A stretch of DNA of 64,000 nucleotides, from the NCBI GenBank assembly GCA_004380135.1, contig QXCR01000006.1:1-64000 (forward strand), read 5' to 3'. Positions 11,203 to 21,958 of the stretch are shown piece by piece; position 1 is the stretch's first letter; every line of letters starts with the position of its first letter. The position numbers and the translations under genes were made by a program. The notes beneath the pieces are model-generated. The model ran no database searches and was not told where the DNA came from. It was given only the letters and a program-made list of their open reading frames with translations. Source of the stretch: Stemphylium vesicarium (taxonomy: Eukaryota > Ascomycota > Dothideomycetes > Pleosporales > Pleosporaceae).

Positions 11203-12716
11203 ATGGAACCCAACACGCCACAACACCAGCTGGCAAAGCAGATTGCTGCCACTGGCAGTGATAATTCTGGATCGCTCTTCTCCCATGTCACGGACAATCC
11301 CTTCTTTACCGCCGTATGATTCACCCTGGGCTCAATGCGTCTTTGCTGGAGGTGTGCTCACTGATGCCATAGGGCTTCGGTCTCGCAGCGCTTGGGGTTG
11401 CGGCGCGTACTGGCCAGAAGGGACTCCAGCATGGCGCCGCGTTCATACGCCGCCGCATGCTTGTCGATCTCGAAATAACTCGCCATGACGACGCTTATCC
11501 TTGGGTCCTCCAATGGATGACCAACTACCACCGCGCACAGCAAGCCGGCACTAGACCACTTGTCCACAACACTGTGCTCTCCAAAGTCCTCAATCGCATC
11601 GATCCGCGCATGCACCACCTTCAGGTGCAGACGTTCACGCCGCAAGACGGACCCTCCCACGCAGCCCACTTCTCCTTCGTGCCAGGGCCGGGCAAGCACT
11701 TTTTGCGTTACAAGAACGCATTCATCCTAGTCGACAGGCAGCGAGAACGAAATAGTCTCAATGTCAAGGATGGCGTGCCCTTCGAGACCATCAGCCTCAC
11801 GACCCTGTACGCCCATCGCGACATCTTTGAGGACATCTTCGCCGAAGCGCATCAAATATACCAGCAGTCACAGGAGGGCAAGACGGTCATATACAACTCA
11901 ATGGGCACCATGTGGCAGCCATTTGGGGATGCGAAGAGAAAGCGGCCTCTGGACTCTGTGGTCCTAGAGCGCGGGGTGAAGGAGAGGATCGTTGAAGACA
12001 TGGAGGCTTTCATCTCGTCACGCAAGTGGTACCTGGACAGGGGTATACCGTACAGAAGAGGCTATCTGCTGTACGGGCCCCCGGGCACGGGAAAAAGTTC
12101 CTTCATACAGGCGGTTGCGGGGCATCTCGACTTCAACATTGCCATACTGAATGTTAGCGAGCGCGGTCTCACCGACGACAGGTTGAACCATCTGTTGACC
12201 AAGGTCCCACGCCGCACAGTAGTACTACTGGAGGATGTAGACGTTGCCTTCATGAACCGGAAGACCCCAGGCCCTGATGGGTATGCAAGCGCTTCAGTCA
12301 CCTTCTCTGGCCTGCTCAACGCTTTAGACGGCGTTGCTAGCGCTGAGGAACGCATCATTTTCTTGACGACGAACCACGTGGAGAGGCTAGACGAGGCCCT
12401 GGTGCGACCAGGACGCGTCGACATGACGGTCCGACTTGGTGAGGCGACGGAATATCAGATCGAACAGCTGTGGGATCGCTTCTATGCAGAGTTCGATGCA
12501 AGCGGGGAAGCGAAGCAGAGATTTATGGCTAAGGCGAGGGAACTGGGCCTTGTCGACTCGGTGAGCACTGCAGCGCTGCAGGGGTTGTTCTTGTATAACA
12601 AGGACGACACCGAGGGCGCCATTAGTATGGTAGAGGGCCTCACCGCTGGTCACAAAGCCGACCACCACGTGGGTGTACCCGGTCATGTGGATGTAAACGA
12701 GGTTACGTCACGCTGA
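11203..12716 (+). CDS. BCS1: BCS1-type mitochondrial AAA chaperone
   Basis: Two exons (11203-11313, 11373-12716) join in phase to 484 residues across a 59-nt intron. A hydrophobic segment near residues 35-52 is followed by an Arg-rich stretch (FIRRRM), matching the single membrane span and internal targeting signal of BCS1. A BCS1_N region follows, then the AAA domain with Walker A GPPGTGKS near residue 272, Walker B TVVLLEDVD, and the conserved NHVERLDEALVRPGRVD. BCS1 moves the folded Rieske protein across the inner membrane during complex III assembly. The length is close to the yeast protein. Several fungi carry BCS1 paralogues, so strict orthology is inferred. Confidence 0.92.
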
Positions 12717-13163
12717 AGGCCTGCGCGTCTTGTACAAACGTCTGTAAAACAAATGTAAAAGTACATGCATATACTCGGCCGGCTCTATTGTTGTGACTGT
12801 CAGAGACTGCTGATCCGCGATGTTGCAGGGTGCGCAAGCTGCAGGTGTGCTATGATATGCAGGCCGCGGCGGCTCGCGCGCGCGGGTGTCTTTTGCTGGA
12901 ATCCCCACATCGTCGCCGGATCTAACCGCTTCACTGAAGGGCTGCATGCTCCATTGGCTCTCTCAAGTAATTTTTCATCATCGACCCTCTTCTGGCCCTG
13001 GTCCGCAACTCTATCTAATCAGATCATCGAAAATATTACGGCCCAACACACCGGGGCCTATGGATTTTATCTGATCATCTGATTCCCGACGTCGCGCGAA
13101 GCTGCTTTGGCGCGACAAACGGGAGCACTTGTACACGCGATCCTGTGGAGGCCCCCAATACAT
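12717..13163. promoter_or_regulatory. upstream region of the OPT transporter gene
   Basis: 447 bp lie between the BCS1-type stop and the transporter start. It contains GC-rich stretches and a nested inverted repeat (13017-13084) ending about 80 bp before the ATG. Confidence 0.5.
13017..13084. repeat. nested inverted repeat upstream of OPT gene
   Basis: An outer perfect 8-bp inverted repeat (AATCAGAT at 13017-13024, ATCTGATT at 13077-13084) flanks an inner GGCCC (13040-13044) / GGGCC (13054-13058) pair. GATA-type words (TTATC and TGATC) lie in the right arm. This may bind a dimeric regulator or form a 5' UTR hairpin; the sequence alone does not say which. Confidence 0.5.
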
Positions 13164-16100
13164 ATGGCTAACGAGGCCGGGTGCGAGTCGTCCCCGTCGC
13201 TTGCTTCTTCGTCTGTTCATCCTTCCGGAGACACGCGCCGCAAACCTCCTCCTCGCGTTCCTGCAGGCAGCTACGAATTGCAAAACTGGTCTGGAAAAGC
13301 AAGGAACATAGCCACATCCGAAACGAGTTCTGATGACGACCTCGATCTTTCCGCTGATCCCTCTGAGAACTCTCCACGATCCGTCAAGAAGGCCATGTCA
13401 AGAGTTCCGCTCTTGGTGAGGTCGAGCCCGGCGCAGGGGACAGGTAAGCTAATCATTGCGACGCGCCATGCCATCACTCGCCTTTCAGCTTTGGACGGGT
13501 GCACAGGAGCAACGATGCACACGGCGCATGAATACCCCTTTGCTGCACGTGCTGACTGCAGTCCTAGGGTCGTACGGGGGTCTTCCTATTCTTTCTTCCA
13601 GCCCAGAAGACGCTGCAGAAAATAATGTGATTAGTGCCTCTCGCAAGAAAAAGGGCAAGAGTAGACTCGCGAATAGTGAACCATCGCTGCTTTTGGCTCG
13701 CAGCGGCGATGACCCAATCCGAAACGACCACATCCTGTCTGGTGCCACCAAGTCGCGTCGCAAGGCCGCAGACGCCAGTCGTAGCAGCACAACGCTCGGT
13801 GTAGCCTCTGGTGGCCAGGAAGAATGCCGATTCGAGGCACGATTTAACGCGAGCGGGCTTGACCCTTCTACAGCCGGCGCACCATTGTTTGACAACTCAA
13901 CCTCTTCCAGCAGTACGCTAGACGACGATGAAGCCTCAGACGAGGACGATGACCTGCACGATATGAAAGAAAGTCCTTCCGATAACTCGCACCATCCTCA
14001 AGTCAGCGCCTCGGTTGCATCTACCGACGACATCTCCTTGTCCATTGACACCCCGCGCATGTGGTTCCTCTCTATTATGTTCTCCATTGCAGGCTCTTCT
14101 ACCAACTTATTTTTTTCCCTACGATACCCTAGCGTTAGCCTTACTCCTATTATTGCATTACTGCTCGTCCACCCTATTGGTCTTCTTTGGGACCAACTCC
14201 TCAAAAGACACGACGACCCCGAAGAAACATTCGTGGATGGGTGCGTCCAGTCCACCTCGACTCACTCACAAACAAAATCCGGTTGGAAACGTCGCTTACG
14301 GCTCTGGCTTGCACAAGGCCGCTGGAACCAGAAAGAGCATTGCTGCGTATACGTCAGCAGCAATGTGTCTTTCGGTTTTGCTTTTGCCACTGATGTTTGT
14401 AGCTTTTCGTGTCGAGATTGTGCGAAGACTAACATTCACAGGTCATTGTTGAGCAAGTCAAGTTCTACCGCCAGGACCTTGGCATCATGTACCAAGTATT
14501 ACTTATCCTCTCCACCCAGATACTGGGCTATTCCTTGGCTGGCATCACAAGACGTTACTTAGTCCGACCCAGCAGCATGATATGGCCCAGTACCCTGGTT
14601 TCCACCGCCATGTTCACTGCATTGCATAAAGACGAAAACAAGCCTGCCGATGGTTGGACCATCGCACCGCGCAAGTTCTTCTCACGCATATTCCTAGGAT
14701 CCGTCGCATTTTATTTCCTCCCTGGGTTGCTTTTCCCTGCATTGAGTTACTTCAACGTCATAACCTGGTTCGCACCAAAGAGCGTTGTGGTTGCCAACCT
14801 CGTACGCCGATCCCCTCTAAACACGAAATGCATCCGTTGACAATCTGCAGTTCGGAATCTCGTCTGGACTTGGATTGTTCCCAGTGACTTTCGATTGGGC
14901 GCAAATTGCATACATTGGTTCCCCGTTGATCACGCCCTTTTGGGCTGCCATGAACATTCTTGGGGGTCTCGTAGGTGTCATGTGGATCGCGGCGCCCATC
15001 ATGTGTAGGTTTATGCAGCAAACCACTTTCCAGATACTAACTACTCCCAGACTACAAGAATGTTTTGTATTCTTCGTACATGCCCATCCTATCATCCGCC
15101 GTCTGGGACAACCGCGGAAAGCCATACGATGTTAGCAAGATCCTGACCGAGAACTTTCTGTTCGACGAAGACGCATACAAGAAATACAGCCGCGTATACC
15201 TCCCGATCACCTACGTACTGAGCTATGCTCTGCAATTCGCCGGCCTTACTGCGCTACTTTCGCACACTGGACTGTGGTATGGAAAGGACATCTGGAGGCA
15301 ATGGCGTCGCTCTTGGGCAGAAATCAGGAAAGAATCAGCGACCGATTACCAGCCTTTGGCAAACGGCCCAGAAGACAACGGACGCCCTGCTTCTCCTGCG
15401 ATGCTCCGAAACAGAGTCAACGCAACATCGGACCCCGACGTGGAGGACCTTTTGTCTGCGGAAGACGTGCACAACCGGCTCATGCGGAGATATGAGGACG
15501 TCCCTATTACCTGGTACCTTTTGACAGGTGTTAGCATGGCAGCTGTCGGCATGTTCGTCGTCGAGTACTATCCCGTTCATCTGCCCTGGTATGGGCTCTT
15601 GCTCGCGCTCGGCATCGGCGCGGTTCTTTTCGTCCCCATCGGCATCGTAATGGCCATCACGAATCAGCAAAGCAGCATCTACCTTATCTGCCAATTGCTC
15701 TGCGGAGTACTCTTCCCCGGCCGCCCAGTCGCAAACATGGTATTCACGACTTTTGGCTACATCTCAGCCACGCAAGGCTTGAAGTTCGCATCCGATCTAA
15801 AGCTCGGCCACTATATGAAAATCCCGCCCAGAATCCTCTTCAAACTGCAGCTCACCGTCACCATCATCTCTAGTCTTACGCAAATCGGCGTGCTCAACTG
15901 GATGCTAAACTTCATTCCCGGGATCTGCACGCCTGAGGCTATCAACGGATTCAACTGCCCCATTGCTCGTGTCCATTTCAACGGCAGTATCCTGTGGGGT
16001 GTCGTCGGTCCAGGAAAGTTCTTTGGCCCAGGCGCACTTTACCAACACTTGATCTGGGCCTTCCCAATTGGAGCCATCGCGCCCGTCATCCTCTGGTACC

Positions 16101-16531
16101 TTGCGAGAGGCAATCGCAAATCCATCCTCAGCAAAGTGAATCTCGCAGTCGTCTTTGGTAGCCTAAGTTGGATACCGCCAGCTACCGGGCTAAACTTCTC
16201 CGTCTGGGCCATTGTATGTTATATATTCAACTACGAGATCAAGAATCGGCGGAACGCTTGGTGGAAGAAGTACAACATGATGCTCAGCGCGGCCTTGGAT
16301 TCCGGTCTCGCGTTTGGTGTAGTGGTCATCTTCTTTGGTATTGTGTACCCTGGTTGGATGAGCAATTTCAAGTGGTGGGGTACGGAGGTTTACAAGCAGG
16401 TAAGGCTTCTCTCTTTTTTCTTCACATACGTCTGACTAGCATGCTAAATTCTCTACTAGGGTTGCGACTGGCAAGCCTGCCCCTACAAAGAAGTACCAAA
16501 GGGCGAAATCTTTGGACCAGGAAGCTGGTGA
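13164..16531 (+). CDS. OPT-family oligopeptide transporter
   Basis: Six exons (13164-13443, 13562-14394, 14442-14801, 14851-15004, 15051-16399, 16460-16531) join in phase to 1015 residues. Introns 2-5 are 46-60 nt; the first is 118 nt and its acceptor was chosen because it restores VLGSYGGLPILSSSPEDAAE. About 240 hydrophilic, Ser/Asp-rich residues precede the membrane part, which begins near RMWFLSIMFSIAGSSTNLFF. Many hydrophobic segments follow, including WAQIAYIGSPLITPFWAAMN and FPGRPVANMVFTTFGYISAT, typical of the small-peptide (Isp4-type) OPT branch. These proton-coupled plasma-membrane carriers import small peptides such as glutathione or tetra/pentapeptides; the substrate is not evident. 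The start is the first ATG of the open frame. Confidence 0.95.
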
Positions 16532-17054
16532 TTGATTGATTGATCTTCGGATACACGCATCGCGCACTCTTGGCTGGAACATGTTGCATTAGATGCAGGC
16601 GTTTTCTCTTTTCTTTCCGGTTCACATTGGAGCATGGGAATTCTTGGATAGACCGACATGAACCGGCGTTTTGGATACACTGCCCTGCTATTCTTAGCAG
16701 TAGTTGTTGTTGGATACAATGATACACACATTGGATACTTCGTTCACCCATTTGATTGGCAGTCTGATGAGAAACCCTAAGATGGAAGGTGCAGCCCGGT
16801 CTCCCGAATCGCTCTTGCACGGCAAACGGCCAGGAAAGAGCCCACCCATGATGGTTGGAAGCAACGCTAAGTCTCACGACCCTTAAGATTGCGCTGCTTG
16901 CTTCTTCTTCCTCTCTCTTCCAATCACTCGCGGGTATCGTTTATTCCACCACTCCATCGTCTTAATCGCTACATTATCAACACCCCATCGCTATCTCAAC
17001 CAGAGTTCCTACACCCTCACTCACTACCAATCTCCACCAGAACGACGCATCAAA
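16532..17054. other. intergenic
   Basis: This is the 3' UTR of the transporter gene (with ATTG repeats just after the stop) and the upstream region of the next gene. No further gene is recognised. Confidence 0.5.
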
Positions 17055-17777
17055 ATGAACGGTGGCGCGGTATGGATCATAGCGATCTTTGCGGGTTTTT
17101 TCGGGTTATGTATTGTTAGGGCCATACTCACTTACTTCCGTGTGGAGGTATACCTGCAATCCGATGAATACACCGGATCCCGCTCCAAAGGCTTCTAGAA
17201 GAAACTCGGGATACCCATAAGCTTATTCTTTGTCTGGATATGGGGCACTTGTACGCGTTGTGTGCGATGCCGCGAGCGACGCGATGGGGGACGCATCGTA
17301 GACATTCCACCTGCTCCGCTCTACAGCGTGGTCGCTGTGCCGCCTATTGTCGACCAGAATACAACACGGACACAAGGTACTCAGCGTGGCAACGTTGATA
17401 CATGGCTTGACTCGACTCCACCGCCTCCTTACACGCCTTTTGACCCTGAGGCTGCGCAGCCTGTACCGCCTGTCACTTCGGATCCATCGGGTATTGCATC
17501 AGCTACGCAAGTCCACGACGCAGACACAAGTCCTACAGATGCAAACGCCATGGACCCCAGCCCGGCGGATACAAACACAAGTCCCACAGACGCGAATGCA
17601 GTCAACCCCAGCCCGCCGAATACAAACACAAACGCATCTCCAAGCGCCCCTGTGACCAGCTCAGAGGTGCCGCTACGCAATCCCTACTGGCGGCCAGAAC
17701 ATCCTTTAGAGCAGGTAGTGACGCCTTCTACCTGGGGCTCAGACTCAGGCCCAGACTCAGGCCCAGACTCAAGCTAG
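17055..17777 (+). CDS. small membrane protein with PPxY motif and Pro-rich tail
   Basis: Two exons (17055-17147, 17199-17777) joined by a 51-nt intron (donor GTATAC, acceptor TTCTAG) give 223 residues. Hydrophobic segments lie near residues 5-28 and 34-49, followed by a Cys/Arg-rich patch (CTRCVRCRERR). The rest is a hydrophilic Pro/Thr/Asn-rich tail containing DSTPPPPYTP (a PPxY motif ending at Tyr109), imperfect SPTDANA repeats and a short DSGP repeat at the end. The family is not recognised. An 84-nt intron from GTTAGG at 17115 with the same acceptor is also in phase and would give 212 residues. If the intron is retained, translation stops at its 3' end after 47 residues. It lies 523 bp downstream of the transporter on the same strand. 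Confidence 0.55.
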
Positions 17778-18221
17778 TTGACGAGATGGGCGTGGCTGTG
17801 GTAGACTGCGTATTTATACATGTGATCTGCTGGGTTGGAAGTGGTGATGTGTTGGAGGGGGTCGCTTCTGAAAGGGAGGACGGAAGCAACGACTGCGTGT
17901 CTGAATTTCGACTTAGCTGCTTGTTCTCTTTGTACTTGTTTGGTGTGCGAGGAGGGAGTTTCTAACAATGGCGAGAATCCATTGAAATCGTATACGTAAG
18001 AACTGTGGGATATGTGAACATGCCTTGTTTGTGCTTTGCTCTGCTTTGCCTTGGACTCATGCTGGACTTGACTCGTTCAACCCAATTAGTCATATAGATA
18101 ACATGTATGCGTTTTGTACGAAACTAACCCCTCATCACCACTGCCCCCACCACCGCCTCCCCCTCCCCTCCTCCAGGAAACGAACGCCCATAAATGCATA
18201 ACAACACTTCAAGTCATTTCC
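17778..18221. other. intergenic between convergent genes
   Basis: This holds the 3' ends of two convergent genes. There is a pyrimidine-rich stretch near 18130-18175. No other gene is seen. Confidence 0.5.
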
Positions 18222-19979
18222 TCAAACAACCCGCCTTCCACCCGTCATCTTCTTATTCTCATTATGCCTCTTCGCCTTGAGCGCATCCCGTCTCCTCTTC
18301 TTCCACGCCCGATTCAAATCACCCCGATTTTCCCAAAACCACTTCCTGAACTCGCTCTCTGGTTTATCCTCACCAGCCGCACCAACACCATCCCCTTCAT
18401 CCCCACCTTCCTCCTCTTCAGCGACACCAGCCAACTTGCTAGCATTCGCACGCGTATTGAGAGTAAGTCTGGTCTCAGCATCTTCATCGACATCGCTCAT
18501 ATCCTCGCCATCATTAATTTCCTGGCTGTTCTTGCGCCAGTCAAAGGAGAAGCGGCGGCCGATTGCCGCCGTGTCCGGGGTCGGTGCGGCGCTGCGGAGG
18601 CCGCGCCATTCGATGTCGCGTTGGGTGAAGGGCGTGGTGGGTGCTTCTTCGGTGGTGGGCTTGCTGGCGTCGACGTCCATGGCGTCGGGGTCGGTGTTGT
18701 TGTTGTCGAAGAAGCTGAAGGATGTATCGATTGGCGTTAATTTCTTGGTTGGCGTCGTCGTCGTGTCTGCGGGTGCGGAACGCTTGAATAGTGCTTCGAG
18801 GGGGTGGACGGCTTTTTCGGCTGATGCTGCCGTTGGTTTGGGGGTTGGCTGCGTCTTTCTGGTTTTGGCGGCGGACGCGGGGGATGATGCGGGAGATTCG
18901 GCCTCTGACTCTTCGGACTCTTCGGATTCGGACGAGGAGGAATCTTCGTCTTCGGAGGAGGATGAGACGACGGATGATTCGTCGTCCTCGGATTCCGACG
19001 AAGAGGGCGGTGGAGTGGCTTTCTTCTTCTTCTGGTCTTTTGTGGTCTTGGGCTCAGAAGACGAGGGCTTCGATGTGCCGTCAATCCAGGCTCTTTGGGC
19101 CTCGGAGGGTGCGTCTACTAGCTCCAAAGCTCTCCTGGCTTTCGCCTTTCCAGTCTCGGGTTCAACTACAATGCCATCCTCGTCTACCCAGCCCTGACCG
19201 TTGACGTAGTCGACTGCAGGCTTCGTAGACAGCTTGACCTCGGGCTGCTTCAGGAAACTGGGCGTCTTGACGTTCTTCTCGAATTCGTGAACAATCACCT
19301 CGTTAGACTTGGACTTGTTCTTCTCCTTCTTCTCTTTCTTGTCCTTCTTCTTATCTTTGTGCGCAACCTCGGTAGCAGCGACAGGTGTCAATTTGGCCTT
19401 GAAAAGCAGCTCCGGGTCTTTGGTATACTTGGAGTGCTTACGCTCCTTCTTTGCCTCCTTGTCACTCCTGTCCTTCTTGTCTTTTTTGTCCTTCTTGTCC
19501 TTCTTGGGCTTCGTCGCCGGCTCGGTCCACCCGCGCTTGACCTTCCTGTCGTCCGGCAGCTCAACACCGTCAATGACTCCTTGTTCTTTCTTTTTCCTCT
19601 CCTTCTTCTCCTTTTTGTCCTTCTTCGCGCGCTTGGAAGGCCTCTCAGCCTCTTCAGCTTCCTTCGCAGCCTCGGCCTCTTCGCGCGCCTTACGCTTCTC
19701 TGGTTTCGCCATCTCTATGCGTACCTTGGAGCCTCTCAAGGTGGTGCCGTTGAGCTTCTTCTTGATCTTTTGCGCTTCAGCCTCAGGTAGCTCTACGTAG
19801 CCGAAGCCTTTTTCAGGGAATGTCACGACGGTGTGATAGGAAATGTTTCGCGCCGAAGGAAGGATCGAGGGGGCGAGGTAGACCTTGAGCAGGTCGGGGC
19901 GGAAAGGCGTAATGTGTAGGCGAACAAAGTTGCTTTCGGGTTGCGCTTCGGGAGAATTAGGCGCTTGTGCTGCTGGCAT
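18222..19979 (-). CDS. nucleolar RRM protein, SRP40/Nop8-like
   Basis: This is an uninterrupted 585-residue frame from the ATG at 19979. The N-terminus (NFVRLHITPFRPDLLKVYL through KIKKKLNGTTLRGSKVRIE) is an RRM-like fold of about 75 residues. Long Lys/Glu/Asp-rich tracts with repeated KKDKK follow, then Ser/Glu/Asp-rich tracts (near residues 330-370) of the type seen in SRP40/Nopp140 proteins. The C-terminus (EFRKWFWENRGDLNRAWKKR) is a compact basic motif found in fungal proteins annotated as SRP40-like. I infer a nucleolar role in ribosome biogenesis. The assignment to SRP40 versus Nop8 is uncertain because low-complexity sequence dominates. Confidence 0.8.
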   Translation of the reverse strand: MPAAQAPNSPEAQPESNFVRLHITPFRPDLLKVYLAPSILPSARNISYHTVVTFPEKGFGYVELPEAEAQKIKKKLNGTTLRGSKVRIEMAKPEKRKAREEAEAAKEAEEAERPSKRAKKDKKEKKERKKKEQGVIDGVELPDDRKVKRGWTEPATKPKKDKKDKKDKKDRSDKEAKKERKHSKYTKDPELLFKAKLTPVAATEVAHKDKKKDKKEKKEKNKSKSNEVIVHEFEKNVKTPSFLKQPEVKLSTKPAVDYVNGQGWVDEDGIVVEPETGKAKARRALELVDAPSEAQRAWIDGTSKPSSSEPKTTKDQKKKKATPPPSSSESEDDESSVVSSSSEDEDSSSSESEESEESEAESPASSPASAAKTRKTQPTPKPTAASAEKAVHPLEALFKRSAPADTTTTPTKKLTPIDTSFSFFDNNNTDPDAMDVDASKPTTEEAPTTPFTQRDIEWRGLRSAAPTPDTAAIGRRFSFDWRKNSQEINDGEDMSDVDEDAETRLTLNTRANASKLAGVAEEEEGGDEGDGVGAAGEDKPESEFRKWFWENRGDLNRAWKKRRRDALKAKRHNENKKMTGGRRVV

Positions 19980-20350
19980 TGGGTCGCAAGTTCGCGCGCG
20001 TGCGACAAGACGATAGGAAAAAAGCTATGCGCGACAAGCCTCCAGGCTTCAGCGAAGAAGAGTGAGAAAGAAGGGTGACCGACGCTTTTAGGCGCGGTGA
20101 AGATGTCTCGGGAGTGGAGGGGGAAGGAAAATGCTTAGCGCGATAGGGACCCAGCTGCCTGGCTCTAGCGTGGATGCGGGCGGAGGTTTGGAGCTCCACT
20201 CGACCCGACTATGGATGCCATGCATCACCAGCCTTGTACCTGACATACCCGGCGTCACGTTACTGGTTATATAGAGAAGTCATTCACTCGGGCATCATCG
20301 CGATTCGTTAGTCAATCGGTTTCCAGCATCCCTCAATTGGCCCAGACACC
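19980..20350. promoter_or_regulatory. divergent promoter with TATA-like box
   Basis: 371 bp separate the SRP40-like start from the next plus-strand start. A TATATAG box at 20269-20275 lies about 76 bp before the ATG at 20351 and suits plus-strand transcription. Confidence 0.45.
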
Positions 20351-20887
20351 ATGCGACGACCTCCATATCTCATCTTTCTCCTTCTAACTTTCCTATCCTC
20401 CCTTTCTATATCTCTCGCAGCGTGTAAGCGTCTCCCATGACCTCTCTGACCTGACAAAAAAACTGACAGGTCACCAGCACCGACATCCTTTTGCAAGTGC
20501 ACCTGTTTCGGCAACAGCACAATCGTAGCCCTTGACGCACCCACCACGACCAAGAAGCCCGCTGCCGAACTCAAGCCCCGCGCCTCCAAGAAGACATGCA
20601 ACGACTGCAACCGCCAGTTCTGTCTTGGATATAGCTTTTGTGCTGGGGAGAAGGAGGAGAACGTCTTCACCACGTGCTTTCAAAGGGACTCTGCAAAGGA
20701 TCAGGCTGTCGTCTTCGTCTTTATCGGGGCGACGGTGGGGCTATTAGGCTGGGCTGCTCTACGGCCATGGATCGAGGGGTGGAGAGAGGTATGCACACAT
20801 TTGCAGAGCAAGTATGGACAGTACTGACAACTCCAGCGTACTCGTGAACGACGAAGCTACATACCCGTGTCGGGACAAGGCAACTAA
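20351..20887 (+). CDS. small Cys-rich membrane protein, unknown function
   Basis: Three exons (20351-20423, 20478-20788, 20837-20887) join in phase to 144 residues. Residues 1-24 form a signal peptide or anchor (YLIFLLLTFLSSLSISLAA). The exposed part carries eight cysteines, in a CKCTC cluster (30-34) and C-N-D-C...C...C...C (65-91), and an N-glycosylation sequon (NST). A membrane segment lies near residues 101-120 (AVVFVFIGATVGLLGWAALR), followed by a short basic cytoplasmic tail. The arrangement suggests a type I membrane protein of the secretory pathway. I do not recognise a family and assign no function. The second acceptor (CACCAG) was chosen because it alone keeps the Cys-rich frame. 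Confidence 0.75.
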
Positions 20888-21091
20888 CAAGAGGCAAGGC
20901 ATGTGGGACGTTGAAATATGAATTGGTTATGCAGTATAGACAGGAAACGAAACACCAAGAAAGTCCAAGGACTCCCTCAAGAATGCGACAACTCCGCATA
21001 CATACGTTTAGTGTGACAGCAATGTACAGGCTTAGTGTATAGTACATGGGGGTCAACAGAACCCCTTCTTGTGTGGTCTGCACGCACTCTT

Positions 21092-21958
21092 CTACTCTTT
21101 CTTGGAACCTCCCATCATCCATCCGAACCATCCCTTGCCCGAGGCCTCTGCCTTGTTCACTGCCTTCTCAGCAACGTTATCCAATGGGCCTCCCACTATC
21201 GGCGCCGATCCTGATGAGGCTGGGTACGATGTGTCGTTTGCCCTGGCCTCTTGCACTGCGGCGGAAATACCCAAGTTCGTGTTTCCTTGAGCCTCTTGCC
21301 GCCTAATTTCCTCAACAGCCAGCTTTCGCTGCTCTGCAATGGCTTGCTCTTCCTTCCAGTCACCGTGCATCCACCACAGCAGCTTGGATGGCGCCTTTCG
21401 CTCCGCCTTCTTCTTCTCGAACGCCTCTTGTTCCTCGGCGATACCCGTAACTAGGGCTGCTTGTGCGGGTGTGGCAGTTCCGGATGCGACGGCGGAGCGG
21501 GCGAGTTCGAGGATCCTCGCCTGTGTGCGTTCTTCTTCGGCAAAGTAGATGGCTCGTTTCCGTCGGTTGTAGACAATCATGTCGCCTATTGAGAAGACGG
21601 CGAGGACGCCGACGCAGCCTTGAAAGTATCTTAGCATGAGATCCAAATTCTGGGCAGCACAATTGCAATTGCCCCTCCAAGTTGACATACCAGTTGCGAA
21701 TATTAACCCGTAGACGGTAAATCTATGCGCCGCATCCGCTGCCATTCTGCCATACAAATACATGTAATCCCACCTCGTGACCTGTGCCATCTTTGCTCTG
21801 TTTGCTGCCTCTCTTAATCGCTTGACCTTTTGCTGTGGCGTTTCATTTTTCGGTGCAGGATCCGCGAATTGGAGCGTCGTTGCCCGCCCGCCGGGCCGTG
21901 TGTGCGCCCATACTCCGGTGGCTGTGAAGCGTGTTGAGTCTTTTGGTGATTTCGACAT
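21092..21958 (-). CDS. putative mitochondrial COX14-like assembly protein
   Basis: Two exons (21958-21691, 21618-21092) join across a 72-nt intron to 264 residues, restoring GLIFATGCVGVLAVFSIGDM, the single membrane segment near residues 82-105. A basic N-terminal region precedes it and a charged helical region rich in Ala/Glu/Lys follows; the tail ends KGWFGWMMGGSKKE. The plan (short basic N-terminus, one span followed by YNRRKR, then a coiled tail) resembles fungal proteins annotated as cytochrome c oxidase assembly (COX14-like). That assignment is from memory of the family and is tentative. The first ATG is at 21958. The gene is divergent from the DUF2458-like gene. Confidence 0.7.
   Translation of the reverse strand: MSKSPKDSTRFTATGVWAHTRPGGRATTLQFADPAPKNETPQQKVKRLREAANRAKMAQVTRWDYMYLYGRMAADAAHRFTVYGLIFATGMSTWRGNCNCAAQNLDLMLRYFQGCVGVLAVFSIGDMIVYNRRKRAIYFAEEERTQARILELARSAVASGTATPAQAALVTGIAEEQEAFEKKKAERKAPSKLLWWMHGDWKEEQAIAEQRKLAVEEIRRQEAQGNTNLGISAAVQEARANDTSYPASSGSAPIVGGPLDNVAEKAVNKAEASGKGWFGWMMGGSKKE

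Noticed and set aside
13444..13488. Short 45-nt version of OPT intron 1 (acceptor CTTTCAG)
   Set aside because: It leads to a frame that stops by about 13625; the acceptor at 13561 restores the conserved transporter N-terminal region.
18277..19197. 306-codon plus-strand frame
   Set aside because: It is antisense to the SRP40-like gene and its Ser/Asp-rich composition mirrors the low-complexity tracts of the real gene.
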